64,000 nt of DNA from Bin87 sp965261195 (GTDB lineage Bacteria > Chloroflexota > Dehalococcoidia > Lucifugimonadales > UBA3495): positions 1,240,001 through 1,304,000 of the forward strand of contig OZ253455.1 in NCBI GenBank assembly GCA_965261195.1, written 5' to 3'. The notes beneath the pieces are model-generated. The model saw only the letters and a program-made list of their open reading frames with translations, had not been told where the DNA came from and searched no databases. Shown piece after piece: positions 16,401-26,286 of the stretch; position 1 is the stretch's first letter, and every line of letters starts with the position of its first letter. A program made the translations under genes and the position numbers.

Positions 16401-16898
16401 TTATCGCCGGCTATGCCAGTCAGTGCGAAAATCCAGCTCGCGTATGAGCCGGAACGTGTTGTAGCATATTACGCCGAATTGTTCGCACACATCCGGAACC
16501 TTGCGATTGGCGCGCGTCGCACTGAGCCTGGAATTCTCGGTCGAGATCACTCGGCGATGCTCCGGGTCAGCCAGAGCGTATGCAATCAGGAACGGGTCTT
16601 CGTTCAGCTTCTCAATTTCAACATCAGTCAAGTCCGGCGCGTAGCCTTCGTCCATTACACGGATAATCAAATCTTCGTCAACCGTGTCTGCCAGTAACAG
16701 AGCGTCCCGGTTGTCTTTCAACCATCGCGACAATGTGTCATCAGCTTGAGTAACTTTATCGTAGACTTCCCTGGGGACTTTTACCAAGCCCCGTTCCCCC
16801 ATGGCCACCAGCCAATCCCAAAATTCATTGACCCGTCCAATGGGGTAATAATCTCGGTTCGCGTCAATCAGCACGTTGGCGTCAAGGAGGTTCAACAT
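16401..16898 (-). CDS. DUF4411 PIN-like putative toxin
   Basis: A 165-residue PIN-like nuclease. LLDANVLIDANRDYYP at the N-terminus supplies the first acidic residues, NEDPFLIAYALADPEHRRVIST the middle ones, and the C-terminus holds VPDVCEQFGV. These are characteristic of DUF4411. It starts 6 bp after the upstream XRE-ImmA/IrrE gene, an arrangement repeatedly seen for toxin-antitoxin-like pairs, in which the PIN protein would cut RNA. Confidence 0.78.
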   Translation of the reverse strand: MLNLLDANVLIDANRDYYPIGRVNEFWDWLVAMGERGLVKVPREVYDKVTQADDTLSRWLKDNRDALLLADTVDEDLIIRVMDEGYAPDLTDVEIEKLNEDPFLIAYALADPEHRRVISTENSRLSATRANRKVPDVCEQFGVICYNTFRLIRELDFRTDWHSRR

Positions 16899-16904
16899 AG
16901 ACGT

Positions 16905-18098
16905 CTATGTCTGCTGGCCAGCGTCAAACAGTGAACCAACCTGTCCCGGCTTGACTCCCAGCACTCTGGCCGCTTTGGATGTCGTCAGTTCCCCGGAACT
17001 CATCGCTCCTTGTACTAAGTCTATAATTCGATTGCCCAGTCGGTGGCGACGCACCGTGTAAAAGCTCGCTCCCCCTTCCCGCTTTCTTGCCTGCTCCCGG
17101 TTGCGTTCTCGTTCTGTACGCCATTGCTGGCGAAAGGAGGTACTAATCCGTCCAAAAACGTCCCGGCTGATACGGTTCGACCGATAGGTCTTGTAAGCAA
17201 CCATAGTACGGCTCAGATTGCTCACGCTGGCAAACTGACCGATTCTTTCCGATACCGCCTCTATATCGCTACTGTCATCAAGAACCAGTTTGTCCAACTC
17301 TCTCACCGGCAGCAGAAATTCTCCGGCAACATCATCACAAAAACGCTCAACTTCATTATCCCCCCGAGCGCTGCTGACGCCGGTTTGACCTAGTAGCAAA
17401 TGCACCGTCTCATGCAGCAGCGTGAATGACCAGGCTGCCCGGGCATCTTGGTCATTAATCACCACGAAAGGCGCTACTCTGTCCGCTATGGAGAAACCTC
17501 GGAAAACGTTGATGTCGATCGCAGTCAGATAGTTGCCCACGTCACCCTTAATCAGCACAAATATCCCCGCTCTTTCCGCACTCCCGCGCAACAGATTAAA
17601 CGCTGCAGCGGCGCCGGATTGCGCGCGGTATGCCGTCAAATCAACGTCCAGCAGCCTTCGCAACGCCGCCAGAACCACCGCCGGCCCTTCTTCCATACGG
17701 CGGGAGCCGATAAACTCCAGCGGCTCCGCGTCATCTCCTTCCTCCAAAATGGCGCGCACCATGCTCTGGCGCGCCCTGATGTCCCGTACCAGTGTGTCCA
17801 GCAGAGCGTCGTCCGCGGCGGAATGCTCGGCAGGCAAGGTGCGAAAGTCCGCGCCCCTATCGCCTTTCTCCGGTGGTCGGGACAGGTAGAAGGTGAGCAG
17901 CGGCCGGCGATATTGTTGCGCCATCTTGACCAGCTGCGGCCGGGTCGGCTCAGTCTCGCCATCTTCGAGAGCGGCCAGCTTGCCTACAGCCGATGCCCGC
18001 CTGGTAGCGCGGAAACCGAGCTTCCTGGCCGCTTCCTCACAACTCAGCCCAGCCGTTTCCCGCGCCCATACCAGTATTTCCGGGTTCACCTTAGGCAT
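16905..18098 (-). CDS. XRE regulator fused to ImmA/IrrE metallopeptidase
   Basis: A 397-residue protein. The N-terminus (LVWARETAGLSCEEAARKLGF, VGKLAALEDGETEPT) is a Cro/C1-type helix-turn-helix. Around residue 230 FTLLHETVHLLLG contains the HExxH zinc site of ImmA/IrrE-type peptidases, with ERFCDDVAGEFLLP providing the third ligand region. The C-terminus (TTSKAARVLGVKPGQVGSLF) looks like a second DNA-binding segment. ATG 18096-18098 is preferred over the longer frame to 18122. It lies between the restriction-modification genes and the DUF4411 gene and is a candidate regulator or antitoxin that could be switched by proteolysis. Confidence 0.85.
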   Translation of the reverse strand: MPKVNPEILVWARETAGLSCEEAARKLGFRATRRASAVGKLAALEDGETEPTRPQLVKMAQQYRRPLLTFYLSRPPEKGDRGADFRTLPAEHSAADDALLDTLVRDIRARQSMVRAILEEGDDAEPLEFIGSRRMEEGPAVVLAALRRLLDVDLTAYRAQSGAAAAFNLLRGSAERAGIFVLIKGDVGNYLTAIDINVFRGFSIADRVAPFVVINDQDARAAWSFTLLHETVHLLLGQTGVSSARGDNEVERFCDDVAGEFLLPVRELDKLVLDDSSDIEAVSERIGQFASVSNLSRTMVAYKTYRSNRISRDVFGRISTSFRQQWRTERERNREQARKREGGASFYTVRRHRLGNRIIDLVQGAMSSGELTTSKAARVLGVKPGQVGSLFDAGQQT

Positions 18099-18179
18099 CG
18101 TTTTATGTCCTGCCGAGCACACCGCCGGATGCCGGCATTATAAAACCGCTAGACTGAATACACCAGATCGGGCCGCGCC

Positions 18180-20657
18180 CTACCCACCCCACACCCGCCC
18201 GATGGCAGCGTCGATTCTGGTCTGCATCCGTGCCGCCAGGTCCCGGGCGTGGTCAACCGCGGCCTGCTCGGCCTCGATCTCGGCCACTATGGCCTGCTGC
18301 GTTTCGAGGGGTGGGAGGGGTATCGAGATGATTGATACGTCATGCTGATTGATGCTGGGATATGCACCTTTGCCCATCATACGAATCATTTGACCGACTG
18401 CCTCGTCGGATGATACGGACGCAAGAACATATTCAGGGACAGCAGCGTCAGGGCGAGCGCGTAGTACCGCAAAACCCGTTGAGGCCAAGGCTGACTCTTT
18501 AACTTGTCGGAGCAAAGTAAAGGCTTTTAGATTGGGGCGAACAGTGGAAAGTAGTACATCGCCTTCCCGAATAACCCGACGCGCTCTGGAGGGAGCTTCT
18601 TCGGAAGGTATCGCTGTATATCCTAGGAAACGTCCAGTTCCGTTCTCAACGGACGTAATATCAGCGTAGTGAATGTTCTGGTTAGGGAAGACAACCGCCG
18701 GGTTAACAGTTTCGGGGTTAATCTTACAAGCATCCCCCAACCGCACCAGCGGCCACTCCGGGTCAACGGCGATGTGCGGGCGGTAGTTGTCCACCACGGC
18801 CCGCGCGCCGTCAATCACACGCTGGTAGCCCTCTATCTCCGCCACTATCTCCCGCTGCACTTCCAGCGGTGGGAGGGGGATTTGGATGGCGCCTATTTCT
18901 GTTAGCCGCAACGAAGGATAGCCCTGTTCCGGCGTAATATCGCGGGCATCAATTTGGCACAGCAACTGATATACATACTGAGGCAAAGCCTTTTTCTGGT
19001 CACAGACAATGCCAGCCAAGTGACTTGCTACATAAGCGGATTCCCCCATAACTACCCGATGGTTCAGGAATGTTGAAGCCCCGCTTTTGGGGAACAGAAT
19101 TGTTCCCTCTGGAAACAGCCGCAGACGCTTTTCGTCCACAGCCTTCTGATTCACCTTGTCTTTAGTACCCGCAAAATGGTCGGAACGGTGAGAAGCTCCA
19201 ACATCCGCGGTTCGTATGAACGGGAACTCACCATTCTGGAAGTATTCCTCGCCTTGTGGAGCTGAGTTTCCAGCAATGATTTTTGCGACCGCGTCCAGCC
19301 GTACATAGGGGAACTGCGAATGTTGCTGGACTCCCTCCCGATACCGCGCCCCGCTCAAATTATATTCCCCGCCCCGGGCAATCTTGTCCTTCGCCACCAC
19401 CAACCCCAGCGTCGGCTCGAAATCGTTAACCGGCTCGCCAGCCCGCAGACGGCGCCGGTATTCGGCAATTTCCGCCTGCACAGCCGGCAAGTCGTTGGCG
19501 GCGATGGGGCGCCGTTGCGCGCCCAGGTCGTAGCCGTCGTTTTCCACTTTGAAGAATGCGATGCGGTCGGTCTTTCTGCCCAGTTCCTTGTCCATAATCA
19601 GGATGGAGGTTTTGACGCCGCTGTAGGGCTGGAACACGCCGCCGGGCAGCGAGATGACAGCGACCAGGCAGGTGTCAACCAGCAGCCGGCGCAACTGCTT
19701 GTAGGCGTTACCACTCTGGAATATGACGCCCTCCGGCACGATGACGCCGGCGCGCCCCCGGTCGTTCAGATGGCTGATGATGTAGTCCACGAACAGCACT
19801 TCGGAGCGGCGGCTGCTGATGCTGTACCGCTGGTGCGGGCGGATGCCCCCTTTCGGAGACATAAAGGGCGGGTTGGCCAGGATGACGTCGTAGTGGTCAT
19901 TCCAGCGGTCCTCGTGGGTGAGGGTGTCGTACACGCTCACGTCGGGGTCTTGCCCATGGCTGAGGTAGAGGTTGATGCTGGCGAGGCGCACCATGTCGGG
20001 AGAGATGTCGTAGCCGACGATGCTGCCGGCCAGTCGGCTGCGGTCGGCGGCGGTGAGATCGCCGGCCCGGTTGATATGCTGCCAAGCCGATGCCAGAAAC
20101 CCGCCGGTGCCGCAGGCCGGATCGAGGATGCTCTCGCGCTGCTGCGGGTCAACGATGGCGACGATAAAGTCGATGATGTGGCGGGGGGTGCGAAACTGGC
20201 CGGCAGACGCCTGCGCCCCCAGATACTGGAGCATCGTCTCGTAGGCGTCGCCGATGTTCTCCGTGTCTCCGGTGTCGAAGCGGTCGATGATGTTCAGGAA
20301 ACCGCGTAGCACCACCTCGTCGTCGTAGGGAATGACGGCGTTCTGGTAGAAGGCGCGAAAAACGGCCGGGATGTCTTGCCTGCCACCCAGCATCGCCAGG
20401 CCGGCCGTGTAGCGGCGGCGGATATCCAGGGCGGTCTGCTCCGATGCCATCAGGCGGTCCCAGTGGAATGCGGCGTGGTCGCCGGCGAAATAGGTGGGCT
20501 GCCCGCCGTCCTCGATGCTCTCCGTATCGGTAGCGCTGAGGAATTAGTAGATGAGGGCGCGGGTGATCTCATTGCACTGGTCAATGGGCAGCGGCACCTT
20601 GCCTACCAGTTGATCGCGTGCGTCCTGGATGATGTTGCGGGTCGCAATGGTCGGCAT
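18180..20657 (-). pseudogene. hsdM: Type I restriction-modification HsdM-HsdS fusion with an internal stop
   Basis: The N6-adenine methyltransferase and specificity regions are in one gene. From ATG 20655-20657 the normal HsdM N-terminus is visible up to ITRALIY, where a TAA (20544-20546, codon 38) replaces an expected Lys; the frame continues FLSATDTESIEDGGQPTYFAGDHAAFHWD as HsdM N-domain sequence. The rest is intact: DPACGTGGF (motif I), ANPPF (motif IV, NPPF), then two target-recognition domains, each followed by conserved helices (LPPLEVQREIVAEIEGYQ, LPPLETQQAIVAEIEAEQ). Re-initiation at ATG 20450 could give a 756-residue N-truncated product. TGAGGA lies before ATG 20657, 12 bp after hsdR. 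Function is doubtful unless the TAA is suppressed. Confidence 0.85.
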
Positions 20658-20669
20658 AAGAAAACGTCC

Positions 20670-22904
20670 TCAGGCGGCCGCCTGATTGTTCAACAGGTGC
20701 CCGGCGTGCTCACGAATGTAGTGGGGGATGCGGTCCCGGTGTTCCAGCGGTACCCGACGGAACACGGCCCGATCCAGGACGGTGCCCAGCAGGCTGGCGA
20801 AACGCTTGCTGTCGATGCTTTCCCGCACGTCGGTGTCCGTGGCATAAGCTTCAAAGAAGGCGCGCACGTCATCTTTGGCAGCGTCATCGTCAACCGGGTA
20901 CAACGATAGGTAATCGTCGAAAGCGTCGGCGACGGCCTGGTTGCGTTGTTGGTGTTCATCGTCGGCGGACGCGCGATAGCGCTCCTGCCGCTCGTTGATG
21001 GTGATGGTGTCGCTCGCTAACGTGAGGTCGGTCTCACTTTCCACCGCGTCCGGGCCGTGGCGGATGACCACGCCAGGAGACGGGCGGGGATAGTCGCTGC
21101 CACCGGGCGCCGGTTCCGGCGTCGGCTGTGGACTCGGCGTCGAGATGCGCGGCTCGTAGTAGTGTCCTTCGTGGTGGTACTCGCAGACGCCGAAAAAGTC
21201 GATGATTTTGAACTGCTTTTTTGGACGTTCCGCCAACTGCGCGCGTGTCCGCGGGTCGGTCACGTTGGCTCGAAAATCGTAGCGGCGGGTGCCCCGGCCC
21301 TTGATCTGCGTATAGTCGGTGGGGGATTTGATGGGCCGGCAGACGCCGATATTCAGCAGGTCGGGGCAGTCGTAGCCCGTGGTCATCATAGCCACGGTTA
21401 CGCACACCCGGGTTTTGGATGTTGCGTAAGCGGGTATGGCGGGGTGCCGACCGTTGAGTTGGTTGTTCTTGAACCGCTGACCGTGGTCGTTGGCATCCCG
21501 TACGCTGGAGGTTACTTGAACCGCAAAGTCGGACTGGTACACGCCGGGCCAGCGGGCCGTAGCAGCCTGGTTCAGCGCCTGGGTGAGAGCGGCGGCATGG
21601 CTCTGGTCAACAGCATAGACGATGCCTTTGCCGATGAGGTTACTGCCCGGCTCCCGCAACGCTTCTTCGATGTACACCCGGGCGAACTCCTCGTTGGTGC
21701 CCTGCGACAGAAAAGTGCGGCCAAAGTCATTGATACGGAAGGTTAACTCCAGGTTTCCGCCGGCGTTCTCGTAGTCCTCCAGCGTTATCTGGTACCCCTC
21801 GTCTGACATCAGCTGAGCGGTTACTTCGGTGCGTACGTCTACGGCAACGGGGGGCGCCAAGTACCCATCCTTGACGCCCTGATTGATGGTGTAAGCGAAA
21901 GTCGGGTGTCCGGGTTCCAGTCCAAAGGCGCGGTAGGTGTCGCGGATGGAGCGCTGCTCCCGTGCAGCGATGGACTGATCATCATCGCCGATGGGTTCGT
22001 CGGACACGAAAGTGCGCGGTGTGGCGGTAAGGCCGATTTTCTCGGCGTGGAACGACTCAAAAAGCCGCCGGTGGTTCGGGCCGCTGATGCAGCGGTGCGC
22101 TTCGTCGGCGACGATGAGATCAAATTGGTCGCGCGGCAACGGGCCGGCCGCCGTCAGCGCCTCCAGGGACTGTACGGTAGCTACGGCGATGCGGGTGCGC
22201 TCCCAGTCGAAATCGCGATCGCCCTCATAAGCCGCGACGGTGTACTGCTTGTTGATGTTGTCGTTGATGCCCTCGACGGCCTGCTGGCGCAGTTCGATAC
22301 GGTCCACCAGGAACAGCACATGACGGGCATTGCCGGTGTTGAGGTATAGGAAACAGAGGGCGGATGCTACGGTGGTTTTGCCGGTGCCGGTAGCCATTTC
22401 CAGCAGGAAAGCGGTTTCGCCCTCCTGGGCCCGTTGCCGTATGGCGGCAATGGCGGCGACCTGGTAATCACGCATCGCCCGGTCGGCTTGCGCCTGCTGT
22501 TGCAGGTAATCGGCGTTCACCGGCGTGGTCCAGAGGCTGGCACGCGGGCGCGGCGGGCTGCGGCTAATGCTGGCGATGGCTTGGGGAGAAGGTAGGGAAA
22601 GGGCTCGGACCGGGTTGCCGGTGCGGGTATCCCAGACGTAATGTTGGTTGCCGTTGGACAGGAGGACGTAGGCGATGTCTAGAGAAATTGCATAGTCACG
22701 GGCCTGTTCCTTACCGACCAGGGGATGCTTATCAGCCGACTTGGCTTCCAGCAGTGCAATTGCCGTTCCGTCCGGGTCATACAGAATATAGTCGGCAAAC
22801 CCTTCCCGGTTGGAGCCCGGGGCGTGAACTTCGGTTCTGAATGTCCATCCTGCTTGTTGCAGGAGCAGGTCGATGATGGTTCTGGCTTGTTGTTCGGGTG
22901 TCAT
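20670..22904 (-). CDS. hsdR: Type I restriction enzyme R subunit
   Basis: A 744-residue ATP-dependent restriction subunit. The N-terminal nuclease domain shows FADYILYD and ALLEAKSA (PD-ExK core). The motor follows: LEMATGTGKTTVASAL (Walker A), VADEAHRCIS (DEAH box), GLTATPR (motif III), TTGYDCPDL and QIKGRGTRR (motif VI). It is compact for an HsdR. The C-terminal ~100 residues probably contact the methylase. It is first in the hsdR-hsdMS unit. Without a working methylase, activity would threaten the host, so loss of the system is likely. Confidence 0.88.
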   Translation of the reverse strand: MTPEQQARTIIDLLLQQAGWTFRTEVHAPGSNREGFADYILYDPDGTAIALLEAKSADKHPLVGKEQARDYAISLDIAYVLLSNGNQHYVWDTRTGNPVRALSLPSPQAIASISRSPPRPRASLWTTPVNADYLQQQAQADRAMRDYQVAAIAAIRQRAQEGETAFLLEMATGTGKTTVASALCFLYLNTGNARHVLFLVDRIELRQQAVEGINDNINKQYTVAAYEGDRDFDWERTRIAVATVQSLEALTAAGPLPRDQFDLIVADEAHRCISGPNHRRLFESFHAEKIGLTATPRTFVSDEPIGDDDQSIAAREQRSIRDTYRAFGLEPGHPTFAYTINQGVKDGYLAPPVAVDVRTEVTAQLMSDEGYQITLEDYENAGGNLELTFRINDFGRTFLSQGTNEEFARVYIEEALREPGSNLIGKGIVYAVDQSHAAALTQALNQAATARWPGVYQSDFAVQVTSSVRDANDHGQRFKNNQLNGRHPAIPAYATSKTRVCVTVAMMTTGYDCPDLLNIGVCRPIKSPTDYTQIKGRGTRRYDFRANVTDPRTRAQLAERPKKQFKIIDFFGVCEYHHEGHYYEPRISTPSPQPTPEPAPGGSDYPRPSPGVVIRHGPDAVESETDLTLASDTITINERQERYRASADDEHQQRNQAVADAFDDYLSLYPVDDDAAKDDVRAFFEAYATDTDVRESIDSKRFASLLGTVLDRAVFRRVPLEHRDRIPHYIREHAGHLLNNQAAA

Positions 22905-22944
22905 TCTGGCAGCCCTGTTGTGCGTAGTAGTTACCGGCGGTGAT

Positions 22945-23898
22945 TTACTCCGCCGGTATCAGTGGCATCACTTCCCGCGCAAAGCGTTCCATCGCGTGCT
23001 GTTGTTCGTCGGCGGTGGCGGCGGGGAAGCTGAGGATGAAGTGCTGTACGCCCAGGTCCTGGTATTGGCGCAGGTCGGCGGCAATCTGTTCCGGCCGGCC
23101 GGACACCAGGCGCCGGTCGCTGCCGGTGTCATTCTGGAAGATGCAATCGGTGCTGAAAACCAGGTCCACGGCATCCTCGGCACGACCGGCGCGGGCGCTG
23201 ATGCGGCGCAGTCGTGCGATTTTCTCGGACAGTTCCTCCGGTTCCAGTATGGCCGGCGGTCGCAAGCCGATGGGCATCCAGCCGTCGCCCAGCGTAGCCG
23301 CCCGCCGGATTGCCGGGTTGGTGTGTCCGCCGATCCAAATGGGAGGGTGTGGCTGCTGCACCGGCTTGGGCAGGAACCCCACTGCGCTGATGTCGTAATG
23401 TTTGCCGTGGAACTCCGGTTGCTCTGACGTCCAAAGCTCCTTGAATATCTGAATGTACTCGTTGGTAACCTTGCCGCGCTGGGCGTAGGTATCCAGCCCC
23501 ATCGCCAGAAACTCCTCCTCCATCCAGCCCACGCCGGCGCCGAGGATGAGACGGCCGCCGCTCAGCACGTCCAGCGTCGCCAGTATCTTGGCGGTGAGCA
23601 CCGGGTTGCGGTACGGCAGGATGAGCACGTGGGTACCCAGCTTGACCCGCGTGGTGCAGCCGGCCAGGAAGTTCAGCGCGGCCAGCGGCTCGAAGTAGGT
23701 ATTGTCCCGCTGGAACGGAGCCACGCCGTCGGCGGCGTAAGGGTAGAAGGAATCGACCTCGTGGGGAATTACGATATGGTCGCTGACCCACACGTGATCA
23801 AAGGACAGGTCTTCGGCCCGTTGGGCCAGGCGGCGCAGGTTGTCGGGAGACGCCATTTCGCCCCGGCTGGGGAGAGAGCATCCGAATGAAACGGGCAT
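22945..23898 (-). CDS. LLM-class F420-dependent oxidoreductase
   Basis: A 317-residue luciferase-like TIM-barrel protein. FDHVWVSDHIVIP, LNFLAGCTTRVKLGTHVLILPYRNP, GGRLILGAGVGWMEEEF and HPPIWIGGHTNPAIRRAA are signatures of coenzyme F420-using members. It probably reduces or oxidises an organic substrate in the cytoplasm; substrate unknown. GGAGG precedes ATG 23898. It reads away from a divergent HEPN gene. Confidence 0.85.
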   Translation of the reverse strand: MPVSFGCSLPSRGEMASPDNLRRLAQRAEDLSFDHVWVSDHIVIPHEVDSFYPYAADGVAPFQRDNTYFEPLAALNFLAGCTTRVKLGTHVLILPYRNPVLTAKILATLDVLSGGRLILGAGVGWMEEEFLAMGLDTYAQRGKVTNEYIQIFKELWTSEQPEFHGKHYDISAVGFLPKPVQQPHPPIWIGGHTNPAIRRAATLGDGWMPIGLRPPAILEPEELSEKIARLRRISARAGRAEDAVDLVFSTDCIFQNDTGSDRRLVSGRPEQIAADLRQYQDLGVQHFILSFPAATADEQQHAMERFAREVMPLIPAE

Positions 23899-24014
23899 GA
23901 GTTGCCTCCGGCAAATAGTGTCGGGACGGGTTGGCTGGTTGGTTGGTGGGCTGATTGGGCTGATGCTATACTACCACCAGCACTGTATCAAGCAGCGGAA
24001 GCTATCGAGGGACC

Positions 24015-24467
24015 ATGCCACCGCGAACCCGCCGGCAATCGGTAGAGCGCCGGGCAATAACCATCAACAGGCATTTGCCCAAAGCCAAAGAATACTGGTC
24101 CAAATGGCCGGTCTATCTGGAGCAAGGCGATCTGTGCCAGGCTGGCGAAAAGGCGTGGGGTGCAGTAGCTCAGCTGACCCAGGCAGTAGCAACCTACCGA
24201 GGTTGGCAGCATTCCGACCATGATAAGTTACGGGAAGTCGTTCGGGAAATCGCCGGCGAATCAATGGACCAACGGGAAACTATCAGCAGAGGTCTAACTG
24301 CGGCGGACATCTTGCACGGAAATTTTTACGAGATCTTCCTGGATAGAGTCCAGACCGAGCTGGCGTTGGCCGACGTCCGCTTGCTGATGGTAGAGCTGTG
24401 GCAACAATTGCCGGAAGAATTCACCGGCGGGGTGTCCTTCGAGAATTGGGTAACGTCGGACGGTTGA
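24015..24467 (+). CDS. PaREP1/HEPN-like small helical protein
   Basis: A 150-residue, mostly helical protein with the pattern of PaREP1-type HEPN proteins: KAKEYWSKW, then GEKAWGAVAQLTQAVA, HSDHDKLREVV, and ILHGNFYEIFL. The RxxxxH RNase motif of toxic HEPN domains is not obvious. It sits 3 nt upstream of mnmA and is probably co-transcribed with it. Function unknown. Confidence 0.65.
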   Translation: MPPRTRRQSVERRAITINRHLPKAKEYWSKWPVYLEQGDLCQAGEKAWGAVAQLTQAVATYRGWQHSDHDKLREVVREIAGESMDQRETISRGLTAADILHGNFYEIFLDRVQTELALADVRLLMVELWQQLPEEFTGGVSFENWVTSDG

Positions 24468-24470
24468 TTG

Positions 24471-25628
24471 ATGAACAGTATGGCTAACAACCCAACTATG
24501 GCCGGCCGCGTCGTCGTGGCCATGAGCGGCGGTGTGGACTCGTCGGTGGCTGCGCTGCTGTTGCACCGGCAGGGCTACGATGTCATCGGCGTTACGATGA
24601 AGCTTTACGACATCGACCAGGCCGATCTGCCCGACTACTACCGGGGCTGCTGCACCATCGACGATGTGGAGGATGCCCGCGCCGTGTGCCGCATTCTCGG
24701 CGTGCCCCACTACGTGCTGAACGTGCAGCAGGAATTTCGCACCTTTGTCATCGACTACTTCCAGCTGGAGTATGAAAGCGGGCGCACTCCCCACCCGTGC
24801 ATCGCCTGCAATGACAAGATAAAGTTCAGTTTCCTGGCCCAGCGGGCCCGGCTGATGCGCGCCAGCCACGTTGCCACCGGCCACTACGCTCGTATCGAAC
24901 CGGACGGCGCCGGCGGCTGGTCGCTGCTGCGCGGAGCCAACACCGACAAAGACCAGTCCTACGTGCTTTTCGGGATGCGTCAGGATCAACTGGCGGCCAC
25001 CCTGCTGCCGGTTGGTCATTATCCCAAGGCCGACATTCGCCAGCTGGCTGCCGACGCCGGCTTCCCCAACGCCGACAAGGCCGACAGCCAGGACATCTGC
25101 TTCATACCCACCGGCGATTATCGCGAGTTCATCCGGCAGCGCGCCGACGAAAATCCCGGCGACATCGTGGACGACGCCGGCAATGTGCTGGCCCAACACG
25201 ATGGCATCCAGTATTTCACAGTCGGGCAGCGTCGCGGCCTCGGCCTGTCCGGAGGGCCGGCCCGCTTCGTCATCAGGCTGGAACCGGACACCCGCCAGGT
25301 AGTCGTGGGTTCTGAGGATCAGTTGTATCAGCAAGACCTGTACGCCGTGCCGGTGTCGTGGGTTTCCGGTGTGGCCCCGGTCGGAGAGTTGGACGTTACC
25401 GTCAAGATTCGCTACAAATTCGCCGAGGCGCCGGCAACCGTAACCGCCGTTGGCGACGGAGCAGTGGTGCGTTTCCGGCAACCGCAGCGCGCCATCACAC
25501 CGGGGCAGGCTGCCGTCTTTTACGAGGGTGATGCGGTGCTCGGCGGCGGAGTGATTGCCGGCCACCAACCACCGGCCCTGGAGCCACCCGCCGTTGCGCC
25601 AACTCCGGCAGCAGTTTCCAATGCCTGA
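24471..25628 (+). CDS. mnmA: tRNA-specific 2-thiouridylase MnmA
   Basis: Thiolates U34 of tRNA Lys/Glu/Gln using ATP and relayed persulfide sulfur. VVVAMSGGVDSSVAALLL is the PP-loop near the N-terminus, HPCIACNDKIKF carries the nucleophilic cysteine, ATGHYA and DKDQSYVLF are substrate-site motifs, and SQDICFIP carries the catalytic persulfide cysteine. Length 385 is typical, with a short Pro/Ala tail. ATG 24471 is the first ATG after the upstream stop; ATG 24480 and 24498 are alternatives. It overlaps rnhB by 8 bp. Confidence 0.93.
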   Translation: MNSMANNPTMAGRVVVAMSGGVDSSVAALLLHRQGYDVIGVTMKLYDIDQADLPDYYRGCCTIDDVEDARAVCRILGVPHYVLNVQQEFRTFVIDYFQLEYESGRTPHPCIACNDKIKFSFLAQRARLMRASHVATGHYARIEPDGAGGWSLLRGANTDKDQSYVLFGMRQDQLAATLLPVGHYPKADIRQLAADAGFPNADKADSQDICFIPTGDYREFIRQRADENPGDIVDDAGNVLAQHDGIQYFTVGQRRGLGLSGGPARFVIRLEPDTRQVVVGSEDQLYQQDLYAVPVSWVSGVAPVGELDVTVKIRYKFAEAPATVTAVGDGAVVRFRQPQRAITPGQAAVFYEGDAVLGGGVIAGHQPPALEPPAVAPTPAAVSNA

Positions 25629-26286
25629 CCTGGCGTTGGAAACTGGGTTTCGCGAAAATGGCCGGCGACTCGTCGCGGGTGTTGACGAGGCGGGACGAGG
25701 GCCGCTGGCCGGCCCGGTAACCGCCGCCGCCGTCATACTGCCCCCCAACCTGCGCGGCGACGAGGATTGGCTGGCCGGCATCGATGACAGTAAACGGCTG
25801 ACGGCGGCACGGCGTGAAGCAGCCGCAGCTGCGATTCGACGCTATGCCCTGGCCTGGTCGGTGGCGCAGGTTGCATCGACCGAGATTGACCGGATCGGCA
25901 TTGGCAATGCAGTGGTGCAGGCGATGATGGCCGCCGTGTCGAATCTGCGCCCGGCTCCGGACGCATTGCTGCTGGACTGGGTACACATCACCGAGTGCCA
26001 CCTGCCTTACCAACGCATCGTGAAGGGCGACGCCAAGTCCCTGTCGATTGCGGCAGCCAGCATCCTGGCCAAGTTGCATCGCGACCGGGAAATGCAGCTG
26101 GCCGAGCTGGTTTATCCCGGCTACGGGTTTGCCCAGCACAAAGGCTACGGCACCCGTCTCCATATGCAGAGTTTGGCGCTAAAGGGCCCCTGCCCGATCC
26201 ACCGGCGTTCTTTCAGCCCGTTGCGAGAGGAGCAAAACCCCTCCGCGGAACGCCGCCGCTCACCCGCCCGCGCCGCCCGCCGGTGA
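25621..26286 (+). CDS. rnhB: Ribonuclease HII
   Basis: Removes ribonucleotides and RNA from RNA-DNA hybrids. VAGVDEAGRGPLAGPV supplies the DE pair, DDSKRL follows, then KGDAKSLSIAAASILAK (third acidic residue and basic cluster) and YGFAQHKGYGT. ATG 25621 overlaps the mnmA stop, implying coupling. The C-terminus has a short Arg-rich tail. Confidence 0.93.
   Translation: MPDLALETGFRENGRRLVAGVDEAGRGPLAGPVTAAAVILPPNLRGDEDWLAGIDDSKRLTAARREAAAAAIRRYALAWSVAQVASTEIDRIGIGNAVVQAMMAAVSNLRPAPDALLLDWVHITECHLPYQRIVKGDAKSLSIAAASILAKLHRDREMQLAELVYPGYGFAQHKGYGTRLHMQSLALKGPCPIHRRSFSPLREEQNPSAERRRSPARAARR

Noticed and set aside
20544..20546. TAA in hsdM as a recoded codon like the DUF3179 TGA
   Set aside because: TAA is not a selenocysteine codon, the expected residue is Lys, and no structure follows it.
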